Notes under the pieces: model-generated
Seen by the model: the letters and a program-made list of their open reading frames with translations, nothing else
What the model was told of the DNA's origin: nothing
Database searches by the model: none
Assembly: GCA_937924855.1 (NCBI GenBank)
Contig: CALEYQ010000019.1
Location: 7,335 to 71,334, forward strand
Reading direction: 5' to 3'
From: an uncultured Bacteroidota bacterium
Lineage (GTDB): Bacteria; Bacteroidota; Bacteroidia; JADZBD01
DNA: 64,000 nucleotides
Made by a program: the position numbers and the translations under genes
Part shown: one piece after another, positions 33,052-41,028 of the stretch
How the letters are laid out: each line of letters starts with the position of its first letter
Position numbering within the stretch: position 1 is the stretch's first letter

Positions 33052-33578
33052 TATCCGGAAAACCCGGGGAATATTTTCCCGAACAAATCCTTCGATGCGC
33101 TTGAATCTTCTGCGGCAAAACCTCCCAACAGTTGAAAAAAGTAATGCTCACTTTCAAGGGCATAAAATTCATACGAAAGGTCCTGACTTCCGTTTTTTCC
33201 CCGAAGCGAACACCGGAAGCCGGATGCTTTTTGGGCATTTACAGGTTCGGGTTTGCTTACCGAACAGCCGGGAAATTTTGATTCCAGGTTTTTTACCGCT
33301 TCTTCAAAATACCCGGAAATATTATACGATAGCTCATAAGCAGTCAGCGAGTCTTTTGATTCTCCGATGATGAGAAAAAACCGGTTTCGAAGCGTGTCTT
33401 CGTAATGGATCAATGAACCGGGGTGAGGGTCGACGGCCGGAATAAAATTATCGGGAAGCGAAATTTCGAATTTCCCCGGCATAGCCACTGTACGGTATTT
33501 AATTTCTTCCGTACAGGATAAGAAAACAGAAAACAGAAAAAAAATACAGCAAAAAGCCGGAAAGGGTTTTTTATTCAA
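33048..33578 (-). CDS. lipoprotein of unknown function
   Basis: Best start is TTG 33578, which overlaps the upstream stop by eight bases and gives a textbook lipoprotein signal (NKKPFPAFCCIFFLFSVFLSC, Cys at about 21). ATGs at 33626 and 33659 would put a long basic tail before the signal and overlap the upstream gene. Mature part of about 155 residues: GKFEISLPDNFIPAV, FFLIIGESKDSL and YEFYALESEHYFFQLLGG; this resembles PsbP/DUF-type small alpha-beta lipoproteins, with no firm family. Last gene of the hmgA-hppD strand run. Confidence 0.65.
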   Translation of the reverse strand: MNKKPFPAFCCIFFLFSVFLSCTEEIKYRTVAMPGKFEISLPDNFIPAVDPHPGSLIHYEDTLRNRFFLIIGESKDSLTAYELSYNISGYFEEAVKNLESKFPGCSVSKPEPVNAQKASGFRCSLRGKNGSQDLSYEFYALESEHYFFQLLGGFAAEDSSASKDLFGKIFPGFSGY

Positions 33579-34074
33579 CGATTTTATCCGGGTTAAAAGT
33601 AAAATTATGTTTTTTGGAAAAGGCATCCTGGGCCCGGTCGAATGCTTCCGTAGCCTCAATCAGTTTCCGGTTGGCTTCATTTATGGCATCGTCGTATTTT
33701 TCCTGATCGTCCTCCTCGGTATCTTCATCGGGCTTGCAAAGGAGCTCTACCACAGTCCGGTATTCGTTATCTACAATGGATTTGTAATTCTCCAGAAGTT
33801 TCACCGCTGCCTGGTAGAGGGATTCATCTCCATGAAATCCGCCCAGTTTTTTTGTGCCTTCCAGACTACGCATAACCTGATGCATTAAACTGTCGAGGCC
33901 TTGTCGCATTTCTTCCGGTCCTCCATCGAGACTTTCCATAAAACGGTCTTCCATGGAAATTACACGGTTTTGAAAAACAACAATGGAATCATTGTACTTA
34001 ACGGCTTCTTCCGGACCTGGACCGCAGCCCAAGAGGAACAACAAAGCCAGGGGAATTACTTTTACTATACGCAT
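33571..34074 (-). CDS. helical lipoprotein of unknown function
   Basis: 167 residues with lipobox LLGC (Cys17). The mature protein is almost wholly helical and acidic, with coiled-coil-like stretches (AVKYNDSIVVFQNRVISMEDRF region and EKYDDAINEANRKLIEATEAF region). It may belong to the LIC11966-type surface lipoproteins, which I cannot confirm. It starts nine bases after hppD, so it is probably transcribed with the tyrosine-degradation genes; no link to that pathway is visible in the protein. Confidence 0.7.
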   Translation of the reverse strand: MRIVKVIPLALLFLLGCGPGPEEAVKYNDSIVVFQNRVISMEDRFMESLDGGPEEMRQGLDSLMHQVMRSLEGTKKLGGFHGDESLYQAAVKLLENYKSIVDNEYRTVVELLCKPDEDTEEDDQEKYDDAINEANRKLIEATEAFDRAQDAFSKKHNFTFNPDKIVE

Positions 34075-34083
34075 GGTTATGGT

Positions 34084-35244
34084 TTAAAGGGTACCCCTCA
34101 GGGCTTGTTCCCGTTCTATACTTTCAAATAAAGCTTTAAAGTTTCCCGCGCCAAATCCTTTGGCTCCCATCCTCTGAATAATTTCATAGAAAAGGGTAGG
34201 GCGGTCTTCTACGGGTTTGGTAAAAATCTGGAGGAGGTATCCCTCTTCATCGGCATCCACAAGAATGCCCAGCTTTTCCAGTACGGAAATATCTTCTTTC
34301 ATGATTTCCATGTGCTTGCCTAGGCGATTGGGAACATCGGTATAATAGGCATGAGGAGGAGCCGTGAGAAATTCCACGCCCCTTTCCCGGAGTGCCTTTA
34401 CAGTTGAAATTATATCATCGGTTGCCACAGCAATGTGTTGCACGCCCGAACCCTCATAAAAATCAAGATATTCCTCAATCTGTGATTTTTTCTTCCCTTC
34501 GGCAGGTTCGTTTATCGGAAATTTTATCCGCCCGTTTCCGTTCGACATCACTTTCGACATCAACGCGGAATATTCAGTGTGAATTTGCTTGTCATCGAAA
34601 GAAAGAAAATTTACAAATCCCATCACATCCTCGTACCATTTCACCCAGGTGTTCATTTCGCCCCAGCCTACATTTCCAACCATATGATCAATAAATTTCA
34701 ATCCGGTAGAAGAGGGGTTGTAATCCGATTTCCATTCCCTAAAGCCGGGAAGAAACAGTCCTTTATAATTTTTCCGCTCCACAAAAATATGAACGGTATC
34801 GCCATAGGTGTGAATACCGCTTCGAATTACGGAGCCGTGTTCGTCTTTTTCTTCCGTAGGCTTCATAAAAGGTTTCGCCCCTCTTTTGGTGGTTTCTTCA
34901 AACGACTTTGTGGCATCATCCACCCAAAGGGCAATAACCTTTACCCCGTCGCCATGTTTTTTGAGATGTTCATTAATGGGAGAGGTGCTGGTAAGGGGAG
35001 TGGTAAGAACCAGTCGTATTTTATTTTGAGCCAGCACATAGGAAGCCCTGTCGCGAACACCTGTTTCAAGTCCGCAATAGGCCAGCGACTGAAAGCCAAA
35101 GGCTGTTTTATAATAATGCGCGGCCTGCTTGGCATTGCCCACATAAAATTCAACATAATCGGTTCCCAGCAAGGGGAGAAAATCCTGAGCTCCTTCAAAA
35201 ATTTTATCGAGCCCGTATTCTACATTTTTAATCTGTTTGCTCAT
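34084..35244 (-). CDS. hppD: 4-hydroxyphenylpyruvate dioxygenase
   Basis: Converts 4-hydroxyphenylpyruvate to homogentisate, using Fe(II) and O2. 386 residues, two vicinal-oxygen-chelate halves. Iron ligands visible: His in LKFIDHMVGNV, His in GVQHIAVATDD, and Glu in the C-terminal block LFYEIIQRMGAKGFGAGNF, which is the HPPD signature. It follows hmgA after eight bases; together they form consecutive steps of tyrosine breakdown. Confidence 0.97.
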   Translation of the reverse strand: MSKQIKNVEYGLDKIFEGAQDFLPLLGTDYVEFYVGNAKQAAHYYKTAFGFQSLAYCGLETGVRDRASYVLAQNKIRLVLTTPLTSTSPINEHLKKHGDGVKVIALWVDDATKSFEETTKRGAKPFMKPTEEKDEHGSVIRSGIHTYGDTVHIFVERKNYKGLFLPGFREWKSDYNPSSTGLKFIDHMVGNVGWGEMNTWVKWYEDVMGFVNFLSFDDKQIHTEYSALMSKVMSNGNGRIKFPINEPAEGKKKSQIEEYLDFYEGSGVQHIAVATDDIISTVKALRERGVEFLTAPPHAYYTDVPNRLGKHMEIMKEDISVLEKLGILVDADEEGYLLQIFTKPVEDRPTLFYEIIQRMGAKGFGAGNFKALFESIEREQALRGTL

Positions 35245-35252
35245 AGCTGTTT

Positions 35253-36410
35253 TTATTCTAACCAGGATTTATAATATTTTCCATCATCAATTTTTAAGGC
35301 GGCCTCAGTTACCATCAGGGGGCGGAATGTATCTACCATTACGGCAAGTTCCTGAGTTTCTTTCTGGCCTATGGATCGCTCCATGGCACCCGGTGCCGGA
35401 CCGTGGGGAATTCCCTTAGGATGAAGCGTGATATGTCCCTGTTCAATGTTGTTCCGGCTCATAAAATCACCGTCAACATAATATAATACCTCATCGCTGT
35501 CGATATTGCTGTGGTTATAAGGGGCAGGCACAGACTGAGGGTGATAATCGTACAGGCGTGGACAAAAAGAACAAACTACATAGGAGGATGTTTCAAAAGT
35601 CTGATGAACGGGAGGGGGTTGATGAACCCTTCCTGTAATGGGCTCAAAGTTGTGGATTGAAAATCCCCAGGGAAAATTAAATCCGTCCCAACCCACCACA
35701 TCAAAGGGATGCGTTCCGTAAAGCACATCGTGAATGACACCTTCTTTTTTAATTTTTATGAGGAAGTCACCCTTCTCGTCATGCGTTTCAAGGTCCTGTG
35801 GCAATTTGAAATCTCTTTCGCAAAACGGACTGTGTTCAAGGTGTTGTCCGTGAGAGTTTTTGTAGCGCTTTGGCGTATAAATAGGGTCGTGCGATTCAAG
35901 GTAAAAAAGACGATTGTCCGAAGTTTCAAATTCAATCTGGTAAATCATGCCCCGGGGAATAATCAGATAATCGCCATATTCAAAGGGAATATTTCCCATA
36001 AAAGTGCGGAGCACACCTTTGCCTTTGTGCACGAAAATCAGCTCATCGGAATCGGCATTTTTGTAAAAATATTCTTTCTGACTTTGGGTAGGTGCCGCCA
36101 GACCCAGAATCACATCCCGGTTTACCAGGAGGGGTACTCTTGATTTGATGTAGTCTTTTTCAGGCTTGATTTCGAAGCCTTTCAGCAACAGGGCCTTGAT
36201 GTTTTTTTCAATGGCAATTTTAGGCTGTGCCGGTACCGACCCAAGGATTTCTTTTACCTGTGTAGGTCGGTGGATATGATATAGCAGGGAGGACATCCCT
36301 GTAAATCCCTCAGTACCAAATAGTTGCTCATAGCGATGCTTGCCACCGGAGTCCTGGAAGACTACATGTCTTTTACCCGGAAACTGGCCTAAGGAATGAT
36401 ATATTGGCAT
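35253..36410 (-). CDS. hmgA: homogentisate 1,2-dioxygenase
   Basis: Opens the ring of homogentisate to maleylacetoacetate. 385 residues, cupin-type. Seen: HPFDVVGWDGFNFPWGFSI, EPITGRVHQPPPVHQTFE, the DEVLYYVDGDFMSR segment and HPKGIPHGPAPGAMERS, which carry the His/Glu iron ligands of the family. It is slightly shorter than the roughly 430-residue enzymes of proteobacteria and animals but matches Bacteroidota members. First gene of hmgA-hppD and two lipoprotein genes; fumarylacetoacetase is not in the window. Palindromes upstream may bind a regulator. Confidence 0.95.
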   Translation of the reverse strand: MPIYHSLGQFPGKRHVVFQDSGGKHRYEQLFGTEGFTGMSSLLYHIHRPTQVKEILGSVPAQPKIAIEKNIKALLLKGFEIKPEKDYIKSRVPLLVNRDVILGLAAPTQSQKEYFYKNADSDELIFVHKGKGVLRTFMGNIPFEYGDYLIIPRGMIYQIEFETSDNRLFYLESHDPIYTPKRYKNSHGQHLEHSPFCERDFKLPQDLETHDEKGDFLIKIKKEGVIHDVLYGTHPFDVVGWDGFNFPWGFSIHNFEPITGRVHQPPPVHQTFETSSYVVCSFCPRLYDYHPQSVPAPYNHSNIDSDEVLYYVDGDFMSRNNIEQGHITLHPKGIPHGPAPGAMERSIGQKETQELAVMVDTFRPLMVTEAALKIDDGKYYKSWLE

Positions 36411-36454
36411 AATGATACAATTTAATAAAAAACAAGGAATTTTGAACTATGAAA

Positions 36455-36517
36455 CCGGATTCAGATAATAATCCGGCACTGAGCCCGGAAATCACTCCGG
36501 ATTACGTTTCGTAATCC
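36455..36517. repeat. nested palindromes upstream of hmgA, possible operators
   Basis: Two inverted repeats built on one half-site: CCGGATT (36455-36461) with AATCCGG (36470-36476), spacer 8; and GGATTACG (36499-36506) with CGTAATCC (36510-36517), spacer 3. All sit 45-107 bases before the hmgA start. Use as operator sites is inferred. Confidence 0.5.
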
Positions 36518-36844
36518 TTTTCAGGTCGATACAGGGCAATAAAAAATGCGGCTTTGTTTTCATGGTTTAGAACCGAAAACAAATATAAAAATAAATGAAT
36601 GTTGGTGAGAAGGAAGGGCCCTCATTTTGGGGGTGAGGAGGGTGATTTTCGTCATATAAATTTACAAAAAAGTACCCATCCCCCCCTTTTGGGTCATACA
36701 AAACCTCTAAGATTTTGTAACTTACCCGGGATGGGCCTTTTTCGTAAATTTTTTTGAAGGAACGTTAAACCGAAAAACCCTAAAAAATTGCTCTTGTACT
36801 TTAGCTGTATTTATTAGAACTGACACGAAGATATTGCGAGTTTA
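36518..36844. other. intergenic stretch with a nested hairpin
   Basis: No gene found. CCCATCCC (36675-36682) pairs with GGGATGGG (36728-36735), and inside it ACAAAA (36698-36703) pairs with TTTTGT (36713-36718). CCTTTTTCG follows the outer stem, so it could end a short RNA. Otherwise AT-rich sequence. Confidence 0.35.
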
Positions 36845-36881
36845 TTAAGGTCTGATTAAAAGCCTATTAAAATCAGATTAA
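36845..36881 (+). promoter_or_regulatory. four TTAA boxes at 11-bp spacing before the response-regulator gene
   Basis: TTAA begins at 36845, 36856, 36867 and 36878, exactly one box per 11 bases. Direct repeats with 11-bp spacing are the known binding mode of OmpR/PhoB-type regulators. A weak -7 box (TGACTTTC, 36894-36901) follows 12 bases after the array. The same array lies at 38999-39035. Confidence 0.65.
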
Positions 36882-36927
36882 ACCCTTAAATGCTGACTTT
36901 CAAATGAATAAATTCGAAGCCAAATTT

Positions 36928-37617
36928 ATGAGACCGCCCAGGATTTTGGTTATTGAAGATGAGCCTAAAGTAGCATCCTTTATTAAGAAGGGCCTCGACG
37001 AAGAGGACTTTGAGGTAGAGGTAGCTTTTGATGGTAATGTGGGTCTGAAAAAGGCCACAAACGACAAGTTCGACCTTATTATTCTTGATGTGAACCTGCC
37101 CTATATGAATGGGTATGAGATATGTAAGTCGCTCAGGGAACGAAATGGAGAGGTTCCCATAATTATGCTGACCGCCCTGGGCACCGTTAATGATAAGCTT
37201 GAGGGCTTCGACAGCGGAGCCGACGACTACCTGGTTAAGCCCTTCGAGTTTAAGGAGTTATTAGCCAGGGTAAGGGCTCTGTTAAAAAGAGGTTTCTCAA
37301 ACCTACCTGCGGGTAATACCCTGCGGATAGCGGATCTGGAGTTGAATCTTGACACAAAAATTGTAAGCCGCTCGGATAAGAAAATTGACCTCACGGCCAA
37401 GGAGTTCCAGTTGCTTGAGTTTCTGATGAAAAATAAGGGAAGGGTTATTTCCCGAGCAGAAATTGCCGAAAAAGTATGGGATATCACCTTCGATACCGGA
37501 ACCAATATAATTGATGTGTATATCAATTTCCTCAGAAATAAGGTCGATAAAAAATTCTCGCCTAAGTTGATTCATACCCAGGTGGGTATGGGTTATATTA
37601 TGAAGGAAGGGGAATGA
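36928..37617 (+). CDS. OmpR/PhoB-type response regulator
   Basis: 229 residues from ATG 36928 (MRPPRILVIEDEPKV). An earlier in-frame ATG at 36904 adds eight residues but lies within a few bases of the inferred -7 box, so it is less likely. Receiver domain: acidic pocket EDE, phospho-acceptor Asp54 (LIILDVNLPYMNGYE), Thr in MLTALG, Lys in DDYLVKPFEF. C-terminal winged helix: LTAKEFQLLEFLMKN to HTQVGMGYIM. Resembles RprY-type regulators. The partner kinase starts one base after the stop. The TTAA arrays upstream of this gene and of the gene after the kinase suggest autoregulation plus one adjacent target. Confidence 0.93.
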   Translation: MRPPRILVIEDEPKVASFIKKGLDEEDFEVEVAFDGNVGLKKATNDKFDLIILDVNLPYMNGYEICKSLRERNGEVPIIMLTALGTVNDKLEGFDSGADDYLVKPFEFKELLARVRALLKRGFSNLPAGNTLRIADLELNLDTKIVSRSDKKIDLTAKEFQLLEFLMKNKGRVISRAEIAEKVWDITFDTGTNIIDVYINFLRNKVDKKFSPKLIHTQVGMGYIMKEGE

Positions 37618-37618
37618 C

Positions 37619-38995
37619 ATGAAAATCAGAACCCGGCTCACATTAATCTTTTCCATTATTGTCGGTAGTATCATAATTCTGCTGGCCGGATCGGTGTATT
37701 ATTTTTCCAGCAATTACCGGGTTTCAGAATATGAAACCCGTTTGAAGAACCGGGGGCTCACCACGGCCAAGCTGCTGGTGGATGTGCGGGAAATCGATAG
37801 TGTTCTATTACGAATTATCGATAAAAATACCCGGTATAGCTTGTATGAGGAAGAGGTAATTATTTTCAACCATTTCAATAAGGTTATCTACCAAACCACC
37901 GAAAAAGCCCAGCGGCATAAGCCAACGCGTGATTTTATTGATCGCATAAGACTTGAGGGTGAAATTGGTTTTCAGGATGGGAACCGTGAGGGGGTTGGTT
38001 TTTTATATACCGGAAAATTCGACCGCTTTGTGGTGGTGGTAACCGCTTTCGATATTTATGGTAAAGGAAAATTGAAAAACCTGCGTTGGATATTATTACT
38101 GGGACTAGTTTTTTCGGTTGGGATTGCATTTGCCGGCGGATGGGTGTATTCCGGACAGGTTTTAAAGCCCGTTACCCGTATTATCGGTGAGGTGGAGCAA
38201 ATAACAGCCTCCAGTCTGAACAAGCGCCTGGAAGAAGGAAACAAACACGACGAGCTGGCCAGGCTTTCCATTACCTTCAACAATATGCTTTCGCGTTTGG
38301 AGAAGGCCTTTGAAATTCAAAAAACATTTGTGTCGAATGCTTCTCATGAACTGCGTACGCCTCTTACTGCCATAGCCGGACAAATAGAGGTAACGTTGAA
38401 AAAGGACCGGGAATCTGCCGAATACAAGGAGTTGCTTAATTCCCTGATGGAAGACATAACCAACCTCAGTGTTTTGTCGAACAATCTTTTGAGCCTGGCC
38501 CAGGCAAGTACGGATATTTCTTTTTTGAAAACCATTCCCGTGCGTATGGATGAATTGACCTTTATAGTTCGTGAAGAACTTCTGCATATTTATCCCGATG
38601 CAAAAATCAACATTCAGTTTACTTCATTTCCTGAAAATGAAGAAAGTTTTGTGGTGGTAGGCAGTGAAGATTTGTTAAAGTCGGCCATATTTAATTTAAT
38701 GGAGAACGCCTGTAAATACAGTCCGGACAAATCGGTTGAGGTTTGGTTCTCTTTTCCAAAAGGAAGTATTGCCATTGAGTTTGTCGACACCGGCATAGGA
38801 ATTCCCGAATCGGAAATAGAAAAAATAAAAATGCCCTTTTACAGAGCTTCCAATACCAGTGGAATAAAGGGGCATGGATTGGGCTTGTCGCTCACCGTGA
38901 AAATTGCGGAACTTCACGGTGGCCGGCTTACCATTGAATCCAGAGAGGGTATGGGAAGCAGGCTCACCATATCTCTGCCAACTCAGTCTTTTTGA
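37619..38995 (+). CDS. membrane sensor histidine kinase
   Basis: 458 residues. Transmembrane helix 1 (about 8-29), a periplasmic sensor of some 125 residues with no recognised fold, transmembrane helix 2 (about 157-177), HAMP (about 180-232), phospho-acceptor His243 in FVSNASHELRTPLT, and an ATPase domain with N box NLMENACKYSPD, G1 FVDTGIGIPESE and G2 GHGLGLSLTVKI. It should phosphorylate the response regulator encoded just upstream. The signal is unknown, but the layout resembles RprX-type envelope sensors. Confidence 0.94.
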   Translation: MKIRTRLTLIFSIIVGSIIILLAGSVYYFSSNYRVSEYETRLKNRGLTTAKLLVDVREIDSVLLRIIDKNTRYSLYEEEVIIFNHFNKVIYQTTEKAQRHKPTRDFIDRIRLEGEIGFQDGNREGVGFLYTGKFDRFVVVVTAFDIYGKGKLKNLRWILLLGLVFSVGIAFAGGWVYSGQVLKPVTRIIGEVEQITASSLNKRLEEGNKHDELARLSITFNNMLSRLEKAFEIQKTFVSNASHELRTPLTAIAGQIEVTLKKDRESAEYKELLNSLMEDITNLSVLSNNLLSLAQASTDISFLKTIPVRMDELTFIVREELLHIYPDAKINIQFTSFPENEESFVVVGSEDLLKSAIFNLMENACKYSPDKSVEVWFSFPKGSIAIEFVDTGIGIPESEIEKIKMPFYRASNTSGIKGHGLGLSLTVKIAELHGGRLTIESREGMGSRLTISLPTQSF

Positions 38996-38998
38996 GGT

Positions 38999-39035
38999 TT
39001 AATCGGCTTTTAATTCCGGATTAATGGGTGTTTAA
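38999..39035 (+). promoter_or_regulatory. second array of four TTAA boxes at 11-bp spacing
   Basis: TTAA begins at 38999, 39010, 39021 and 39032, the same box, number and spacing as at 36845-36881. It lies just after the kinase stop and before the coiled-coil protein gene, replacing a -33 element. Confidence 0.65.
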
Positions 39036-39046
39036 TAGTGTTGTCT

Positions 39047-39054
39047 CATTTTTG
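39047..39054 (+). promoter_or_regulatory. -7 box downstream of the second TTAA array
   Basis: CATTTTTG differs from TAnnTTTG in one position and stands 11 bases after the last TTAA box, where an activator-dependent promoter would have it. Predicted start about 39060, 25 bases before the ATG at 39086. Confidence 0.45.
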
Positions 39055-39085
39055 TATCGTGGAAACACACCAAAAATTAAACAAC

Positions 39086-39970
39086 ATGGAAACAAAAAAT
39101 CAAAAGACAAAATGGATTGCAGGTGCGGCTATTTTGTTATTACTGCTTTCAGCAGGTGGAAATTTTATTCTTAACCGGAAAGCAAACAACCTGAGAGCAG
39201 AGCGTGATCAGATTGCATTAAAAGCTGAAAAGGAGCTGGCGGAAAAACTACAGGTATCCAAAGCATTATCAGCTACAAAATCAGATCTCGAAAAATACAA
39301 GGGCATTAACGCAGATCTCGACAAGCTGGTGCTGGAAAAAACGGCCGAACTCGACCGCAGCAGCATTCGCATTGAAAAGCTCCTGAAAGAAAATGCCGGA
39401 ATTCCTGCCTTGAAAAAAGAACTGGCAACATTGATGCAGATCAAAGCCGATTTCGAAAGGCAGGTGAATCAGCTTGCTGCTGAGAATGCAGGCCTGAAAA
39501 AGGAACTGGCTTCTGTAAAGAATGAATTCAATGCGTATTCTTCCGGTTTGGCTTCAAAAATTGAAAAAGCCAAAAACCTGAAGGCTTATAATATGCAGGT
39601 GTATTCTTTCAAATTACGCCGGAACAACAAAGAGGTAGCAACCTCCAAAGCCCGCAAAACAGATCGTATCAGCGTTACTTTCGACCTGGTAGAGAATGTG
39701 TTTGCCGATGCAGGTAAAAAAGAAGTGCGTCTGAAAATTGTGGATGAAAGAGGAGTTGCCCTCCTGGATGAAGACGAAGATGTTTATGCATCGCTGGAAC
39801 CCGGAATGGCGAAAGACTTTTCAGTTGGTAAGGAAGTGTATTATAACAACAACGATCTGAGCCTTACCCTGAATTTCGACTACAGCAAGAAACTGGCAAA
39901 AGGCACCTATGTGGCCGAGATTTTTGCCGATGGCAAGCTTGCCGGTAAGAAAGAATTCGTTTTAAAATAA
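39086..39970 (+). CDS. membrane-anchored coiled-coil protein, unknown function
   Basis: 294 residues from ATG 39086; the frame opens earlier at GTG 39038 but that lies in the promoter. One N-terminal transmembrane helix (about 10-27, WIAGAAILLLLLSAGGNFIL). Residues about 30-165 are a long heptad-rich coiled coil (e.g. LRAERDQIALKAEKELAEK, LKKELASVKNEFNAY). Residues about 170-294 are beta-rich: MQVYSFKLRRNNKEVATSKA, DRISVTFDLVEN, LTLNFDYSKKLAKGTYVAEIFADG. Probably an inner-membrane protein with a periplasmic coil and beta cap. The upstream TTAA array makes it a likely target of the adjacent two-component system. Confidence 0.78.
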   Translation: METKNQKTKWIAGAAILLLLLSAGGNFILNRKANNLRAERDQIALKAEKELAEKLQVSKALSATKSDLEKYKGINADLDKLVLEKTAELDRSSIRIEKLLKENAGIPALKKELATLMQIKADFERQVNQLAAENAGLKKELASVKNEFNAYSSGLASKIEKAKNLKAYNMQVYSFKLRRNNKEVATSKARKTDRISVTFDLVENVFADAGKKEVRLKIVDERGVALLDEDEDVYASLEPGMAKDFSVGKEVYYNNNDLSLTLNFDYSKKLAKGTYVAEIFADGKLAGKKEFVLK

Positions 39971-39981
39971 CCGAAACTATG

Positions 39982-40009
39982 TCCCGGGCCTTTGTGCCCG
40001 GGATTTTTT
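39982..40009 (+). terminator. terminator between the coiled-coil gene and the OmpA-family gene
   Basis: TCCCGGGC, a six-base loop, GCCCGGGA and six T. The next start codon comes five bases after the T-run, leaving no room for another promoter. Confidence 0.9.
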
Positions 40010-40014
40010 AGCCT

Positions 40015-40899
40015 ATGAAACCCTTACTCGTTATCCCGGTACTGATTTGTACCCTTCTGTTTTCGGCCTCTTGCGGCAAGCACCTTCGGTGCGAGGCAAA
40101 CGGAAGCACTAAAAAGCCCAAAGGAATTTCTTCAAAAAAATATAAAGCTTCTCTGGCGGAACGCGACTCCTTATGTGCAGTAAGCCAATCCAGAGCCACT
40201 GAAATTGAAAAGCTAAATGGAAGTGTAAGTTCCCTTAGGTCCGAAATTCAGGAGCTTACCAATCAATACGAGGACTTGAAAAAAACAAGTGGCTTAACTC
40301 AAGCCAGCCTGAATGAAACACTACGGAAAAAGGAACTTGAATTACAGAAGAAAGAAACCGCGCTTCAGGAAAAAGAGAAACGCCTCCGTTAACTCGAGGG
40401 GATTTTGAAGCGACAGGATTCAATTCTTTCCGCCCTGCATAATACCATTAAAAATGCTCTGCTGGGTTTTAATTCCGATGAGTTGAGCATCAAAATGAAG
40501 GAAGGGAAAATTTATGTTTCCATGTCGGATAAGCTTCTTTTCAAATCGGGAAAGGCCGATGTGGAACCCCGGGGTAAGGAGGCTTTGAAGCAACTGTCGG
40601 ATGCCTTGAATAAGAATCCTGAGATTCAGGTTTTGATCGAGGGCCATACCGATAATGTTCCCATCAAAACCAGCGTTTACCGTGATAACTGGGACCTTAG
40701 CTCTGCCAGAGCCATAAGTGTAGTTCGAATTTTAAGTGAGGAAAACAAAGTAAAAGCAGAGCGTATCACCGCAAGTGGAAAAGCCGAGTTCAGCCCTGTG
40801 GCTACCAATGATACCCCCGAAGGAAGAGCCAAAAACAGGAGAACGGAAATTATTCTGGTTCCTAACCTGACCGAACTTTTCAATGTAATAATGAAATAG
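40015..40899 (+). pseudogene. OmpA-family envelope lipoprotein gene interrupted by an in-frame TAA
   Basis: One continuous frame of 295 codons with a TAA at 40390-40392 at codon 126. The first part (125 residues) has a lipoprotein signal (FSASC, Cys about 20) and a coiled coil ending KETALQEKEKRLR. After the stop the same frame continues LEGILKRQDSILSALHNTI and then a complete OmpA-like peptidoglycan-binding domain (LLFKSGKADVEPRGKEAL, IEGHTDNVPI, NWDLSSARA, KNRRTEIILV). Relatives known to me read through here with a Glu, so a GAA-to-TAA change is likely. Either a pseudogene, a base error, or two separate products; an internal TTG at 40405 could start the second half, which would then have no signal peptide. 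Confidence 0.8.
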
Positions 40900-40906
40900 A
40901 TCATAC

Positions 40907-40965
40907 GGGGTGCCACAAGGGTTGGATACTGCGAACAATATATTGGTCCGGTATTCAGGCACCCC
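40907..40965. repeat. long-range inverted repeat
   Basis: GGGGTGCC (40907-40914) and GGCACCCC (40958-40965), perfect over eight bases, 43 bases apart, between the OmpA-family gene and a terminator. Could form the base of an RNA structure. Confidence 0.4.
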
Positions 40966-40973
40966 ACCAAATT

Positions 40974-40997
40974 ACGGGGCTTCGGCCCCGTTTTTTT
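40974..40997 (+). terminator. terminator with TTCG loop
   Basis: ACGGGGC, the stable tetraloop TTCG, GCCCCGT and six more T; ends the OmpA-family gene region. Confidence 0.93.
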
Positions 40998-41014
40998 ATT
41001 AATTATTCTGAGGC

Positions 41015-41022
41015 TATCTTTG
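41015..41022 (+). promoter_or_regulatory. -7 box before the PAS kinase gene
   Basis: TATCTTTG is a perfect TAnnTTTG box. The frame's first possible codon (TTG 41020) lies inside it, so translation must start later, at GTG 41029 or ATG 41047. Confidence 0.5.
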
Positions 41023-41028
41023 ACCTCA

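Noticed and set aside
36449..36514. A 21-residue frame upstream of hmgA
   Set aside because: It lies on the opposite strand and coincides with the palindromes, which explain the sequence better.
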